This document shows positions 14,663 to 22,659 of a DNA stretch of 32,339 bases, piece by piece; position 1 is the stretch's first letter; every line of letters starts with the position of its first letter. The stretch is from Candidatus Sulfotelmatobacter sp. (lineage in GTDB: Bacteria; Acidobacteriota; Terriglobia; Terriglobales; Acidobacteriaceae). The stretch spans positions 1 to 32,339 of the forward strand of contig JASHQM010000220.1 of NCBI GenBank assembly GCA_030039165.1, written 5' to 3'. A model generated the notes under the pieces. That model saw only the letters and a program-made list of their open reading frames with translations, was not told where the DNA came from and searched no databases. The position numbers and the translations under genes were made by a program.

Positions 14663-15532
14663 TCAGATCCCGGCTTCTATACGCGAGCGTGGGTCCAGAT
14701 AATCTCGCAGTGCATCGCCAATAAAGTTAAAGCTCAACACCGCCAGCATGACCGCTAGCGCGGGAAACAACACCAGATGGGGCGCGTCGAACAAATGAGC
14801 GCGGCCGTCGTTCAGCATCGTACCCCAACTCGCAGTGGGCGGAGGCACACCGAGTCCGAGGAAGCTCATGGTAGCCTCGGCCAGGATGGCGCCGGCCATG
14901 CCTATCGCCGCCTGCACGATCACAGGCTGAATGATATTGGGCAGAATGTGGCGCACGACGATGCGCAGGTCGCTGGCTCCGAGGGCACGCGCCGCTTCCA
15001 CGAATTCGCGCTCGCGCGCCGCCAGCACCTGTCCCCGAACTAATCGCGCGTAGCCGACCCAGCCGCCCAGCGAAAGCGCGAGAACGAGATTAAAAATGCC
15101 TGGGCCGCGAAAGGCAACGAAGGCGATGGCGAGAAGAATTCCAGGAAACGAGAGAAAGGCGTTCATGATGACGACGTTGACGAAGCGGTCGATGCGTCCG
15201 CCGTAGAAGCCGGCGATGGAACCAACGATCAGGCCAAGAGCCAGCGACGCGAGCACGACGCAGCTCCCCACCAGCATGGAAACGCGAGCGCCATAAATGA
15301 TGCGCGATAAAATGTCGCGGCCGAGCTCGTCGGTACCGAACCAGTGTGCATGAGACGGGCGTTCCAGGCGGACGGGCAAATTGATGGCCGCGGGATCGTG
15401 GGGAGCGATCCTGGGTGCAAATACCGCGAACATGATGAAGATGGCGACGAACAGCACGCCGGTGGCTGCGAGCGGATTGCGGCGAGCACTGCCTGCGAGC
15501 GAGCGGCGGAAAACGATCGCGGCGCTGGACAC
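14663..15532 (-). CDS. ABC transporter permease, DppC/OppC family
   Basis: The protein (289 aa from GTG 15532) has an N-terminal membrane helix, the family-typical periplasmic segment HWFGTDELGRDILSRIIYG, and five further helices with the EAA loop EAARALGASDLRIVVRHILPN near residue 190 that contacts the ATPase. This is one half of a peptide or nickel importer channel; a DppB partner, one or two ATPases and a binding protein are normally adjacent. None is present here. The start is uncertain: TTG 15568 would add 12 residues, and neither site has a strong ribosome binding site. The gene looks intact, so it may work with proteins encoded elsewhere or be a leftover of a larger cluster. Confidence 0.9.
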   Translation of the reverse strand: MSSAAIVFRRSLAGSARRNPLAATGVLFVAIFIMFAVFAPRIAPHDPAAINLPVRLERPSHAHWFGTDELGRDILSRIIYGARVSMLVGSCVVLASLALGLIVGSIAGFYGGRIDRFVNVVIMNAFLSFPGILLAIAFVAFRGPGIFNLVLALSLGGWVGYARLVRGQVLAAREREFVEAARALGASDLRIVVRHILPNIIQPVIVQAAIGMAGAILAEATMSFLGLGVPPPTASWGTMLNDGRAHLFDAPHLVLFPALAVMLAVLSFNFIGDALRDYLDPRSRIEAGI

Positions 15533-15627
15533 GCACTCTATCTTAAACGCCCGCGCCGCGCATGGCAAAAAATGCGACGAAAGACGTTGAGATAACTTTC
15601 AAACTATGTTTTCATAATAAGTAAAGT

Positions 15628-15643
15628 CGGGCCGTTCGGCCCG
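15628..15643 (+). promoter_or_regulatory. Hairpin in the leader of the VOC gene
   Basis: CGGGCC (15628-15633) and GGCCCG (15638-15643) form a perfect six-base stem with a GTTC loop, 51 bases before the VOC start codon. No T-run follows. It may be a leader structure; nothing more can be said. Confidence 0.35.
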
Positions 15644-15694
15644 CATGCGCGCCAAAACCTCCACCCTTTAGCCAAACTTCTAAGGAGGAAAATC

Positions 15695-16165
15695 ATGAGC
15701 AAGGTCTCGTACCTTCCTAAAGACTATAATTCTGTAACCCCTTACCTGATTATCCGAGGCGCCGCCCAGGCGATCGATTACTACAAGAACGTTTTTGGCG
15801 CCACGGAATTGTTCCGCATGAACAGCCCGGATGGAAAAGTGGGCCATGCTGAACTGAAGATCGGCAACTCGCACATCATGCTGGCCGATGAGAACTCCAG
15901 CATGGGCGAAGGACATAGCAGCCCGGCCTCTATCGGCGCCAGCCCGGTAAGCCTGTACGTTTATCTTCCCGATGTTGATCAAGTCGTGGAGAAAGCCAAA
16001 GCCCAGGGAGCGAAAATTCTGAAGCCCGTGGAGACACAGTTCTACGGAGACCGCAATGGATTCATCCAGGATCCGTTTGGACATTTCTGGTGCGTGGCCA
16101 CTCATGTGGAAGATGTAGCGCCGAAAGAGATGGAGGAACGGATGAAGAAAGTCAGAGCAGCATAG
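15695..16165 (+). CDS. VOC (glyoxalase/PhnB-like) family protein
   Basis: A 156-residue protein of the vicinal oxygen chelate fold, PhnB-like subgroup. It shows two beta-alpha-beta-beta-beta units: YLIIRGAAQAIDYYKNVFG with GHAELKIGNSHIMLAD, then SLYVYLPDVDQVVEKAKAQGAK with FYGDRNGFIQDPFGHFWCV. Family members bind a metal or a small ligand; many PhnB-like proteins have no known reaction. An ideal ribosome binding site (AAGGAGGAAA, about 15681-15690) sets the ATG at 15695. The last codons and the stop lie in the first copy of a perfect 14-base tandem duplication (16151-16178). Confidence 0.88.
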   Translation: MSKVSYLPKDYNSVTPYLIIRGAAQAIDYYKNVFGATELFRMNSPDGKVGHAELKIGNSHIMLADENSSMGEGHSSPASIGASPVSLYVYLPDVDQVVEKAKAQGAKILKPVETQFYGDRNGFIQDPFGHFWCVATHVEDVAPKEMEERMKKVRAA

Positions 16166-16178
16166 TCAGAGCAGCATA
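16151..16178. repeat. Perfect 14-base tandem duplication across a stop codon
   Basis: GTCAGAGCAGCATA occurs at 16151-16164 and again, without a spacer, at 16165-16178. The VOC stop codon TAG is formed at the junction (16163-16165). The unit length is twice seven, as in the heptad arrays, which may or may not be coincidence. Confidence 0.75.
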
Positions 16179-16185
16179 GCAGCTG

Positions 16186-16221
16186 GACCAGGGACGGGGC
16201 GACAAAACCCCGGCTCTGGTC
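16186..16221. terminator. Hairpin between convergent genes
   Basis: The 14-base arms 16186-16199 and 16208-16221 pair with a single A/G mismatch and one G-T wobble around an eight-base loop (outer GACCAG with CTGGTC, inner CGGGG with CCCCG). It lies between the VOC gene (plus) and the convergent nnr gene (minus) and could serve both. No clear T-run follows on either side, so intrinsic termination is uncertain. Confidence 0.5.
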
Positions 16222-16245
16222 GGCAAGACCGCTCTTTGAGATTCC

Positions 16246-17805
16246 CTACCAGCACACGGAGTTTTCCTGTGCTTTTCGGGTTCGAAGAAAAGCCTCGGGC
16301 AAGCCCGTTAGCAGATCGGTTGCAATCATAGAATGCTCACCTTCTTTTTCTCGCATCACGTCGCCGGCGAAGCCGTGCAGGTAGACAGCTGCGGCCACGG
16401 CTGTGAAAGCGCTCTTTGGATGCTGCGCGACCATGCCCGCTACCATGCCTGTGAGGATATCTCCGGTACCACCCGTCGACATCCCGGGGTTGCCTGTAGT
16501 GTTTACCCAAACCTCGCCATCGGGGTGGGCGATCAATGTGCGATGGCCTTTTAAAACAACAATCAGTGCGTGATCACACGCAAATCTGCGGGCCGTTCCA
16601 GGACGGTCCTTTTGCACATCGGCGATGGTGCATCCCGCGAGGCGCGCCATTTCGCCGGGGTGCGGAGTAATCACCAGCGTGCGTCCCTTGCCATTCAGTT
16701 CGTTAGCACAGCCTTCAAAGGCGTTCAAACCATCTGCGTCGAGAACGACGGGCGTTTGGGCTTCGCCAACGAGCTTTCTTACCACCCCGGAAGTTTGAGG
16801 GTTGCGCGAAATGCCAGGGCCGATGGCAAGTACGGTCTTGTGTTCGCTCAGCTCGAAAATCTTATTCAATGCCCTACCGGAGATTGTGCCAGCGTCTGTT
16901 TCGGGCAAGGGCTCGGTCATGACTTCAGGATGAAACCCGGCGACGGTCGCCAGAACGGATTTTGGTGTCGCCACGGTGGCAAGCCCGGCGCCAACACGTA
17001 ACACGGAGATACCCGCCATGGCTGCGGCGCCGGCTTTGCCCAGCGATCCTCCGATCACGAGGACGTGTCCGTAGTTGCCTTTGTTAGATTCGGCAGGACG
17101 TGGCGCGGCCATCATGGCAATGTCGGGGGCGGTGATCACATTCAATTTCAAAGTCGAAATAATGGCTTCCGTCGGCGAACCGATGCGAGCCACAACTGTT
17201 GGTCCGTTTGTAAGCAGGCTGAACACGTGAGCCGGGCGGGGCGCCGTAAAAGTGACGATGGCGTCGGCGCGGGCAATGGTCCCAGTTTGCGGGGCCATCG
17301 CATCGGCATCCGCGCCGGAGGGAATGTCGACCGCGACCACGGGCAGTTTACTTCCATTCATGAGAACGATTACTTCTGCGTAGAGCCCCCTAACGGGAGG
17401 TTTGAAACCGGTGCCGAGGATGGCATCCAAATAGAGGTCGCCTTTTAGCGAGGCCTGCAGCCGCTGACTTTTCAAGTCATCGATGGAATGCACTGCAGTC
17501 GCCGAGAGTGGCAGCTTTGCGTACATCGCGGCGGCATCGCCGCGCAAGTCTTTGGACTCGGCAAGCAGAATTACCTGAACCTTTCTTCCCTGCTCGTGCA
17601 GCCGACGGGCAGCGACGAAACCGTCACCACCGTTGTTGCCCTTGCCGCAGAAGACCACGACGCGTTGCGCCGCTGGATATTGGGAAATAACAAAATTTGC
17701 TGCCGCCGTGCCGGCGTTTTCCATCAATGTGAGCGAAGGAACACCGAAGCGCTCGCTGGTGGCGCGATCGATGGCCTGCATTTCTTCGCTGGAAACGATT
17801 TTCAT
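16246..17805 (-). CDS. nnr: Bifunctional NAD(P)H-hydrate repair enzyme (epimerase and dehydratase)
   Basis: This 519-residue fusion repairs NADHX/NADPHX, damaged hydrated cofactors. The N-terminal YjeF_N epimerase domain (about 1-215) shows SLTLMENAGTAAA and FCGKGNNGGDGFVAARRL. The C-terminal ADP-dependent dehydratase, ribokinase-like (about 230-510), shows GHVLVIGGSLGKAGAAAMAG, LAIGPGI, VVLDADGLNAF, ITPHPGEMARL, VLKGHRTLIA and the NTTGNPGMSTGGTGDILTG motif. All expected signature segments of both halves are present. No Shine-Dalgarno sequence precedes the ATG; the bases directly upstream are the start of composite repeat 17810-18000. Confidence 0.96.
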   Translation of the reverse strand: MKIVSSEEMQAIDRATSERFGVPSLTLMENAGTAAANFVISQYPAAQRVVVFCGKGNNGGDGFVAARRLHEQGRKVQVILLAESKDLRGDAAAMYAKLPLSATAVHSIDDLKSQRLQASLKGDLYLDAILGTGFKPPVRGLYAEVIVLMNGSKLPVVAVDIPSGADADAMAPQTGTIARADAIVTFTAPRPAHVFSLLTNGPTVVARIGSPTEAIISTLKLNVITAPDIAMMAAPRPAESNKGNYGHVLVIGGSLGKAGAAAMAGISVLRVGAGLATVATPKSVLATVAGFHPEVMTEPLPETDAGTISGRALNKIFELSEHKTVLAIGPGISRNPQTSGVVRKLVGEAQTPVVLDADGLNAFEGCANELNGKGRTLVITPHPGEMARLAGCTIADVQKDRPGTARRFACDHALIVVLKGHRTLIAHPDGEVWVNTTGNPGMSTGGTGDILTGMVAGMVAQHPKSAFTAVAAAVYLHGFAGDVMREKEGEHSMIATDLLTGLPEAFLRTRKAQENSVCW

Positions 17806-17809
17806 GACG

Positions 17810-18000
17810 GTCGTTATCGTTAGTCGCTGATCGTCAGTAAGACTTTCCCGGCTGACCGCTGCTCCATTTTGTTATCCGAGCGAAGCGAAGGACCTCTCTA
17901 TTTTCGCCAGCGCCGGCGAAGTACATAGATCCTTCGTCGGGCAAGAACGCCCTCAGGATGACAAGGCGAGAAGCAATGGCTAACGACCAACAACTGCACT
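17810..18000. repeat. Composite nested inverted repeat 1 (heptad arms plus TCATCCTGAG core)
   Basis: The left outer arm (17810-17837) consists of TCGTTAG-like units with 7-base spacing. The right outer arm (17980-18000) starts with CTAACGA, its exact reverse complement, again with 7-base steps. Inside lies a second inverted pair: TTGTTATCCGAG (17869-17880) followed by GAAGGACCT on the left, and AGATCCTTC followed by CTCAGGATGACAAG (17952-17965) on the right. The element fills almost the whole gap between nnr and the permease terminator. The left half is more degraded than the right. Confidence 0.75.
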
Positions 18001-18036
18001 ATAAAGCAAAAGGCCCTCCGCGAGGTGCGGAGGGCC
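18001..18036 (-). terminator. Strong rho-independent terminator of the permease pair
   Basis: GGCCCTCCGC (18012-18021) and GCGGAGGGCC (18027-18036) form a perfect 10-bp stem with a five-base loop. On the minus strand TTTTGCTTTAT follows. It lies 15 bases after the stop codon of the downstream APC permease and ends transcription of the two-gene unit. Confidence 0.92.
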
Positions 18037-18051
18037 GGGAAATCGCGGAGA

Positions 18052-19542
18052 TTAATCTGCCATCGTCGGCTCCGGTTTCGGCTGTGGCGTCGCGAGTTGC
18101 AGCTTTTGCACCTTGCTGTGTTTTCGCCCGTAGCTAAAGTAGATCGCCAATCCGATTACCAGCCACACGACCAGGCGCAGTTGAGTCATGGGGGACAATC
18201 CGATTATCAGTAACGTAGAAAAGAGAATGGCCAGAATCGGCACCACCGGAACCCACGGCGTGCGAAATGGCCGATTCAGGTGGGGGTGGGACCGTCGCAT
18301 CACCAACACTCCTGCGCTCACCAGTACGAAAGCCAGCAACGTGCCCACACTGGTCATTTCATCGAGCACGCTGAGCGGGACGAGCATGGCAAGAATAGCG
18401 ACGAACAATCCCACGACAATCGAACTGATATATGGAGTGCGGAAGCGAGGATGAATCTTGCTCGCCCAAGGCCACAGCAATCCATCGCGCGACATTGAGT
18501 AGAAGACGCGCGATTGGCCGAGCAACATCACCAGCATCACCGTCGCCAGGCCGGCGATGGCGCCCAGCTCCACGAGGAACGTCGCCCACTGTTGTCCGGT
18601 AACGCGAATTCCCACGACTACCGGGTCGGGCACATTGAGCTGAGAGTAGGGAACAAGGCGGGTCAGTATTCCCGAAACCAAGATGTAAAGGAGGGTGCAG
18701 ATGATAAGCGATCCCAGAATGCCAAATGGCATGTCTCTCTTCGGATTCTTGGCTTCCTGCGCAGCCGTCGAAACCGCATCGAAACCGATGTAGGCGAAGA
18801 AGACCACCCCGGCGCCGCGCAAAATTCCGGACCAGCCAAACTGGCCGCGCACTCCCGTGTTCGGCGGAATGAATGGATGCCAGTAGTTCGGCTGCCCGTG
18901 ATGCCTCATTAGAAATCCGGCCCCCATCGCAATGAACATGCATACCACGGCAACTTTCAGGATCACAATTGCAGTGGTGAAGTTGGCGGACTCCTTAATG
19001 CCGATGACCAGAATCGCGGTGATGGCGGTGATGACCAAAAAACCCACGTAGTCGTAGTTGAGATGAACCGCCTTTCCGAATACAACCAGGTCAGAGTGTG
19101 GCATGGCAGGCAGGGCCATGCCAATGTCCTTCAGAAACGCGCGAAAATGCCCGCTCCAGCCGACCGCTACGGTGGCTGCTCCGAAGGCATACTCCAGAAT
19201 CAGGTCCCAGCCGATGATCCAGGCCACAAGTTCGCCTAATGTCGCGTAGGAGTACGTATAGGCGCTGCCGGCGATCGGGATCATCGAAGCGAACTCGGCA
19301 TAGCACAGCCCAGCGAAGGCACAGGCGATGCCGGCCAGAATGAATGAAAGCAGTATTGCCGGTCCCGCGAACTGGGCAGCAGCCTGTCCTGTAATCACGA
19401 AAATACCTGCGCCGATAACGGCTCCGATGCCGAGCGTGAGCAGGTTGATGGGCCCGAGCGCGCGGCGTAGGCTGTGTTCGCCGGTCTCCTGCGCTTCCTG
19501 GAGAAGCGTATCGAGTGGTTTAGTAAGCAAGAGTTTCGACAC
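18052..19542 (-). CDS. APC-family amino acid permease (CAT/YfnA type)
   Basis: A 496-residue membrane transporter with about twelve helices plus two C-terminal ones. The unwound first helix is clear in LTLGIGAVIGAGIFVITG (residues 35-52), and the GFDAVSTAAQEAKNPKRDMP motif near residue 255 is typical of the cationic amino acid transporter branch. Family members move amino acids by proton coupling or exchange; the substrate cannot be read here. The start is GTG 19542, with TAAGGAG at 19552-19558 eight or nine bases upstream. It follows the other APC permease by 30 bases and shares its transcript, ending at the terminator 18001-18036. Confidence 0.93.
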   Translation of the reverse strand: MSKLLLTKPLDTLLQEAQETGEHSLRRALGPINLLTLGIGAVIGAGIFVITGQAAAQFAGPAILLSFILAGIACAFAGLCYAEFASMIPIAGSAYTYSYATLGELVAWIIGWDLILEYAFGAATVAVGWSGHFRAFLKDIGMALPAMPHSDLVVFGKAVHLNYDYVGFLVITAITAILVIGIKESANFTTAIVILKVAVVCMFIAMGAGFLMRHHGQPNYWHPFIPPNTGVRGQFGWSGILRGAGVVFFAYIGFDAVSTAAQEAKNPKRDMPFGILGSLIICTLLYILVSGILTRLVPYSQLNVPDPVVVGIRVTGQQWATFLVELGAIAGLATVMLVMLLGQSRVFYSMSRDGLLWPWASKIHPRFRTPYISSIVVGLFVAILAMLVPLSVLDEMTSVGTLLAFVLVSAGVLVMRRSHPHLNRPFRTPWVPVVPILAILFSTLLIIGLSPMTQLRLVVWLVIGLAIYFSYGRKHSKVQKLQLATPQPKPEPTMAD

Positions 19543-19572
19543 CTTTGGTTTCTCCTTACGCCGCTGAAAGTT

Positions 19573-21147
19573 TCAGACCGGCCGACGATCCGCTTTCCCT
19601 GCGCCGCTGCGCGACCACGCGTAATATACGGGGATTCCGAGCAGAACTACAATCAGCCCAGGCCACGTGTACTGCGGCTTGTAGCGCAATAATACGACAT
19701 CAATGAACAGGGCCATCACAATATAAATTGCGGGCAGCACCGGGTATCCAACCGCCTTATAGGGCCGTTCTGCATCGGGACGGGTGCGGCGCAGCACGAA
19801 CAATCCCACGATGGTCAAAACATAAAACACCAGCACGGCAAAAATAATGTAGTCGAGCAATTGCCCGTAGCTTCCGGAGATGCAAAGAACGCAGGTCCAT
19901 ACCATCTGCACCATCAGCGAAACAGCAGGGGTCTTATAGGCAGGATGCAGCTTTGCCACGCTGCGGAAAAACAGGCCGTCCTTGGCCATGGCGTAGTAAA
20001 CGCGCGCGCCGGAAAGAATCAGCCCGTTATCACAGCCAAAGCTCGAAATCAGAATGGCCGCAGCCATCAGCCATCCGCCGGCTGCGCCGAACATCTGGGT
20101 CATTACTGCCGTGCCCACGCGCTCTTCGGAAGCGTACTTGATACCGCGGGCCAGAACGGTCACCGCTCCCGGGCTTCCGTCAAGCGGAAGGACCGTCAGG
20201 TAAATGAAATTGCAAGCAATGTAGAGTGCGATCACAACGCCGGTGCCTATCGCCAGCGAGAGCGGCAGGGTGCGGCTGGGATTTCTTACTTCTCCTGCGG
20301 TAAAAGTAACGTTGTTCCACGCGTCGGAGGAGAAAAGCGATCCTACCTGCGCCACGGCCACAATCGTCAGCGTGCCCACCATAACCACCGGCCCACCAAC
20401 TCCGACTTGAACTGCATGTTGTGCGCTCAATCCGGCGTTGTGCCAGAAATGTCCGCTAAAGTTGGCGGCAATGGCCTGTGCGTTACGCCCCATTGCGGCG
20501 CCCAAGAACGCCAATCCCAGCAGCGCCGCGACCTTGGCCGTGGTGAACACGTTTTGGATGAAGGCGCCGGTTTTCAAACCAAAGATGTTGACGATGGAAA
20601 GACATATCACCAGAAGGATTGCCGCTAGATTCTGCGTGTTGATCCCGACTTCCATGTTGCCGAGGACCATCGGCCCGAGGGGAATCGGCGGAACTTTCCA
20701 GAGATGGAGAATCCAATGGGTGGAAGAAATCGACGGAAAGAAAACCCCGAGAAACTTGCCAAAGGCAACGCCCACTGCGGCAATGGTGCCGGTCTGAATT
20801 ACCAGGAACAATGTCCAGCCGTAGAGAAATCCCCACAGTGGCCCCAGCGCTTCCCGTAGATAGATATATTGTCCTCCAGCTCTCGGCATCATCGCGGCTA
20901 ACTCACCGTAGCTGAGCGCGGCGACGATGGTCATAAAACCGGCAACGGCCCAGGCGGCGATCAGCAGCGCCGGAGAATCAACTTCACGCCCGATTTCGGC
21001 TGACACGATAAAGATACCTGAGCCGATCATGGACCCCATGACCAGCATCGTGGCGCTGGTCAGGCCCAGACCCTTGACCAGTTCGGTGTCCTGATGGCTG
21101 TGGATTTCCCAGTCGGTGTTCGGCCGCGTGGTTGTGGGTGTGCTCAG
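19573..21147 (-). CDS. APC-family amino acid permease, apparent CTG start
   Basis: The transporter has about twelve helices. The first ATG (21048) lies inside helix 1 and would cut off the family-conserved entry LVKGLGLTSATMLVMGSM. The frame continues upstream for 33 codons with good homology-like sequence, then meets TAA at 21162-21160. Between them the only near-cognate initiator is CTG at 21147-21145, three bases after a perfect GGAGGT (21156-21151). I therefore start there, giving 524 residues beginning MSTPTTTRPN. IGSGIFIVSAEIGREV marks the substrate-binding unwound helix. The substrate is unknown. Alternatives to a real CTG start are an ATG-to-CTG mutation or a base-call error. Confidence 0.88.
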   Translation of the reverse strand: MSTPTTTRPNTDWEIHSHQDTELVKGLGLTSATMLVMGSMIGSGIFIVSAEIGREVDSPALLIAAWAVAGFMTIVAALSYGELAAMMPRAGGQYIYLREALGPLWGFLYGWTLFLVIQTGTIAAVGVAFGKFLGVFFPSISSTHWILHLWKVPPIPLGPMVLGNMEVGINTQNLAAILLVICLSIVNIFGLKTGAFIQNVFTTAKVAALLGLAFLGAAMGRNAQAIAANFSGHFWHNAGLSAQHAVQVGVGGPVVMVGTLTIVAVAQVGSLFSSDAWNNVTFTAGEVRNPSRTLPLSLAIGTGVVIALYIACNFIYLTVLPLDGSPGAVTVLARGIKYASEERVGTAVMTQMFGAAGGWLMAAAILISSFGCDNGLILSGARVYYAMAKDGLFFRSVAKLHPAYKTPAVSLMVQMVWTCVLCISGSYGQLLDYIIFAVLVFYVLTIVGLFVLRRTRPDAERPYKAVGYPVLPAIYIVMALFIDVVLLRYKPQYTWPGLIVVLLGIPVYYAWSRSGAGKADRRPV

Positions 21148-21161
21148 AAAACCTCCGGTTT

Positions 21162-21371
21162 ACTCGCGTCGTAGGTCGTTGGTCGCTCGTTGCTGGGGCG
21201 CTCAGCCTGCTTTTGTCATCCTGAGGATGGCGCTTTTTGCTCGCCGAAGGATCTGTGCATTTTGCCTGTATCGACAGACCGCATAGATCCCTCGCTGCAC
21301 TCAGGATGACAAGTCGAAGTACTCTTTGGCTAACGACGAACACCCGACGACTAACGACGCACTACGCCCCT
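21162..21371. repeat. Composite nested inverted repeat 2 (heptad arms plus TCATCCTGAG core)
   Basis: The left outer arm (21162-21196) is made of 7-base units such as TCGTAGG and TCGTTGG. The right outer arm (21330-21371) has CTAACGA twice (21330-21336 and 21351-21357) with intervening units in the same register. The inner pair is TTGTCATCCTGAG (21213-21225) against CTCAGGATGACAAG (21300-21313), with GAAGGATCT and AGATCC further in. It fills the gap between thiE and the permease and shares its architecture with 17810-18000. Confidence 0.8.
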
Positions 21372-21375
21372 GACT

Positions 21376-21990
21376 TTACCCCAATATGCGAAAAAATTCC
21401 TCTGCTGATTTTCGCGGATCACGTAACAAGTCGGATATCACCGCCACGGAGTCGGCCCCGGCTTCGATGACGGAGGCAGCATTGGCCCGCGTGATGCCTC
21501 CGATAGCAACCAGCGGCTTCCGGATCAATCGCCGCGCCCGGCGCACTCCTTCGAGGCCGACCACGGGATCTGGTTTTCGTTTGCTGGAAGTGGCAAATAC
21601 GGGCCCGATCGCGAGGTAGTCAGCGGTGGTTCTATCGGCCTCGGTAAGCTGTTCTGGGTTATGTGTGGAAACTCCGAGGATGCGATCGGGGCCAATTATT
21701 TTGCGTACGGATTCCGGCGACAAATCCTCCTGGCCGACGTGTACACCGTCGAAATCGGCCGTCAGCGCAAGATCGGCGCGGTCGTTCATGATCAGCCGGA
21801 CAGGATCTCCGAAGCGTTTCTTCAATCCCCTCGCATGCTCCAGCATCTCCCGCGCATCGCCGGACTTGTTGCGGTATTGGATGAACCTGCAGCCAGCGCC
21901 GGCGAGTTCCTGAGCCGCGGCAAGCATCCCGTTCACATCTGGAAAGAAACCAGCGTCGAGAATCGGATATAGCCGCGGAAGCACGATCAT
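21376..21990 (-). CDS. thiE: Thiamine-phosphate synthase
   Basis: ThiE couples HMP-pyrophosphate to the thiazole phosphate to make thiamine phosphate. The 204-residue TIM-barrel protein shows the family segments FIQYRNKS near residue 37, IMNDRADLA near residue 66, GVHVGQEDL near residue 80, GVSTHN, YLAIGPVFATSSK, VAIGGI and GADSVAVISDL. No other thiamine gene and no recognisable TPP riboswitch is nearby. It begins 17 bases after the preceding secreted-protein gene. It lacks a Shine-Dalgarno sequence but has TATAGT (22004-21999) eight bases before the ATG, so it may also be transcribed as a leaderless message. Confidence 0.94.
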   Translation of the reverse strand: MIVLPRLYPILDAGFFPDVNGMLAAAQELAGAGCRFIQYRNKSGDAREMLEHARGLKKRFGDPVRLIMNDRADLALTADFDGVHVGQEDLSPESVRKIIGPDRILGVSTHNPEQLTEADRTTADYLAIGPVFATSSKRKPDPVVGLEGVRRARRLIRKPLVAIGGITRANAASVIEAGADSVAVISDLLRDPRKSAEEFFRILG

Positions 21991-22007
21991 GCGCAGTTAC
22001 TATATCC

Positions 22008-22583
22008 TTATCGCGACAGTTCGCAAATCCAGTTCACCTCCCAGGTTTTGCCTCCGTCTGGCGAGAACGACTGTTCCATGCGCGCCGAGTGGGGAGAGAT
22101 GTCTAGCCAGACATAGCGCACGAGAATCGCGCGGCCCTTGTAGTCTTCCTGATCGAAAAACTCGCCGCGATTTCCGGTGAAGCTGCCGACTACAGGAGGC
22201 AGACTCAGCATCCCATTATCGAGATCGATGAGGTAAATGCTCCACTGATGCGACGCGGGATTGTAGAGGCGCAGCGTCTGTCCCTTGATGTGAAGTTTCT
22301 TGTCGGTGCTCCAGACCTCGAACTGCTCGAAGTTGGCATTGCTGTCGAGGAGTTTGTGGTGGTTGGAAATGCCGTCGTATTCGACCCAGGTATTCGAGTT
22401 GTTCAGTCGGTCCGGCAGGCGGCGGACATGGGCTTTCCAGTCGCCGATGAGGAAATCAAAGTCATGCGAGCCGTCGCGCTGCGGCAGGAGCGCGGGATTC
22501 GGCGTGTTTTGTGCCTGAAGCGGACCACGAGGCAATCCGCCGAAAGCTAGCAGTGCAAACACCACGAGGCGGCAAGATTTCAT
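22008..22583 (-). CDS. Putative secreted protein, DUF1579-like
   Basis: The product (191 aa) has a Sec signal peptide (MKSCRLVVFALLAFGG..., cleavage probably after LQA near residue 24). The motif HDFDFLIGDWKAHVRRL near residue 40 is typical of DUF1579-like calycin-type beta proteins, whose role is unknown. Alternating strands such as WVEYDGISNHH, LHIKGQTLRLYNPASHQW and MEQSFSPDGGKTWEVNW fit a small beta-barrel. AGAGGA about nine bases upstream supports the ATG at 22583. It precedes thiE by 17 bases and may be co-transcribed with it, though no shared function is apparent. Confidence 0.78.
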   Translation of the reverse strand: MKSCRLVVFALLAFGGLPRGPLQAQNTPNPALLPQRDGSHDFDFLIGDWKAHVRRLPDRLNNSNTWVEYDGISNHHKLLDSNANFEQFEVWSTDKKLHIKGQTLRLYNPASHQWSIYLIDLDNGMLSLPPVVGSFTGNRGEFFDQEDYKGRAILVRYVWLDISPHSARMEQSFSPDGGKTWEVNWICELSR

Positions 22584-22659
22584 GGCAGTTCATCCTCTCA
22601 AGATGATCAGATGCGCAGGGAGCGGGTTTGTTAGCTGTAGTGACGCCGGCTCGCTCCGT

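Noticed and set aside
17065..17823. Plus-strand frames opposite nnr
   Set aside because: nnr shows complete family motifs on the minus strand; the opposite frames have no recognisable domains.
21991..22007. TPP riboswitch upstream of thiE
   Set aside because: Only 17 bases separate thiE from the preceding gene, and no THI-box core was seen upstream of that gene either.
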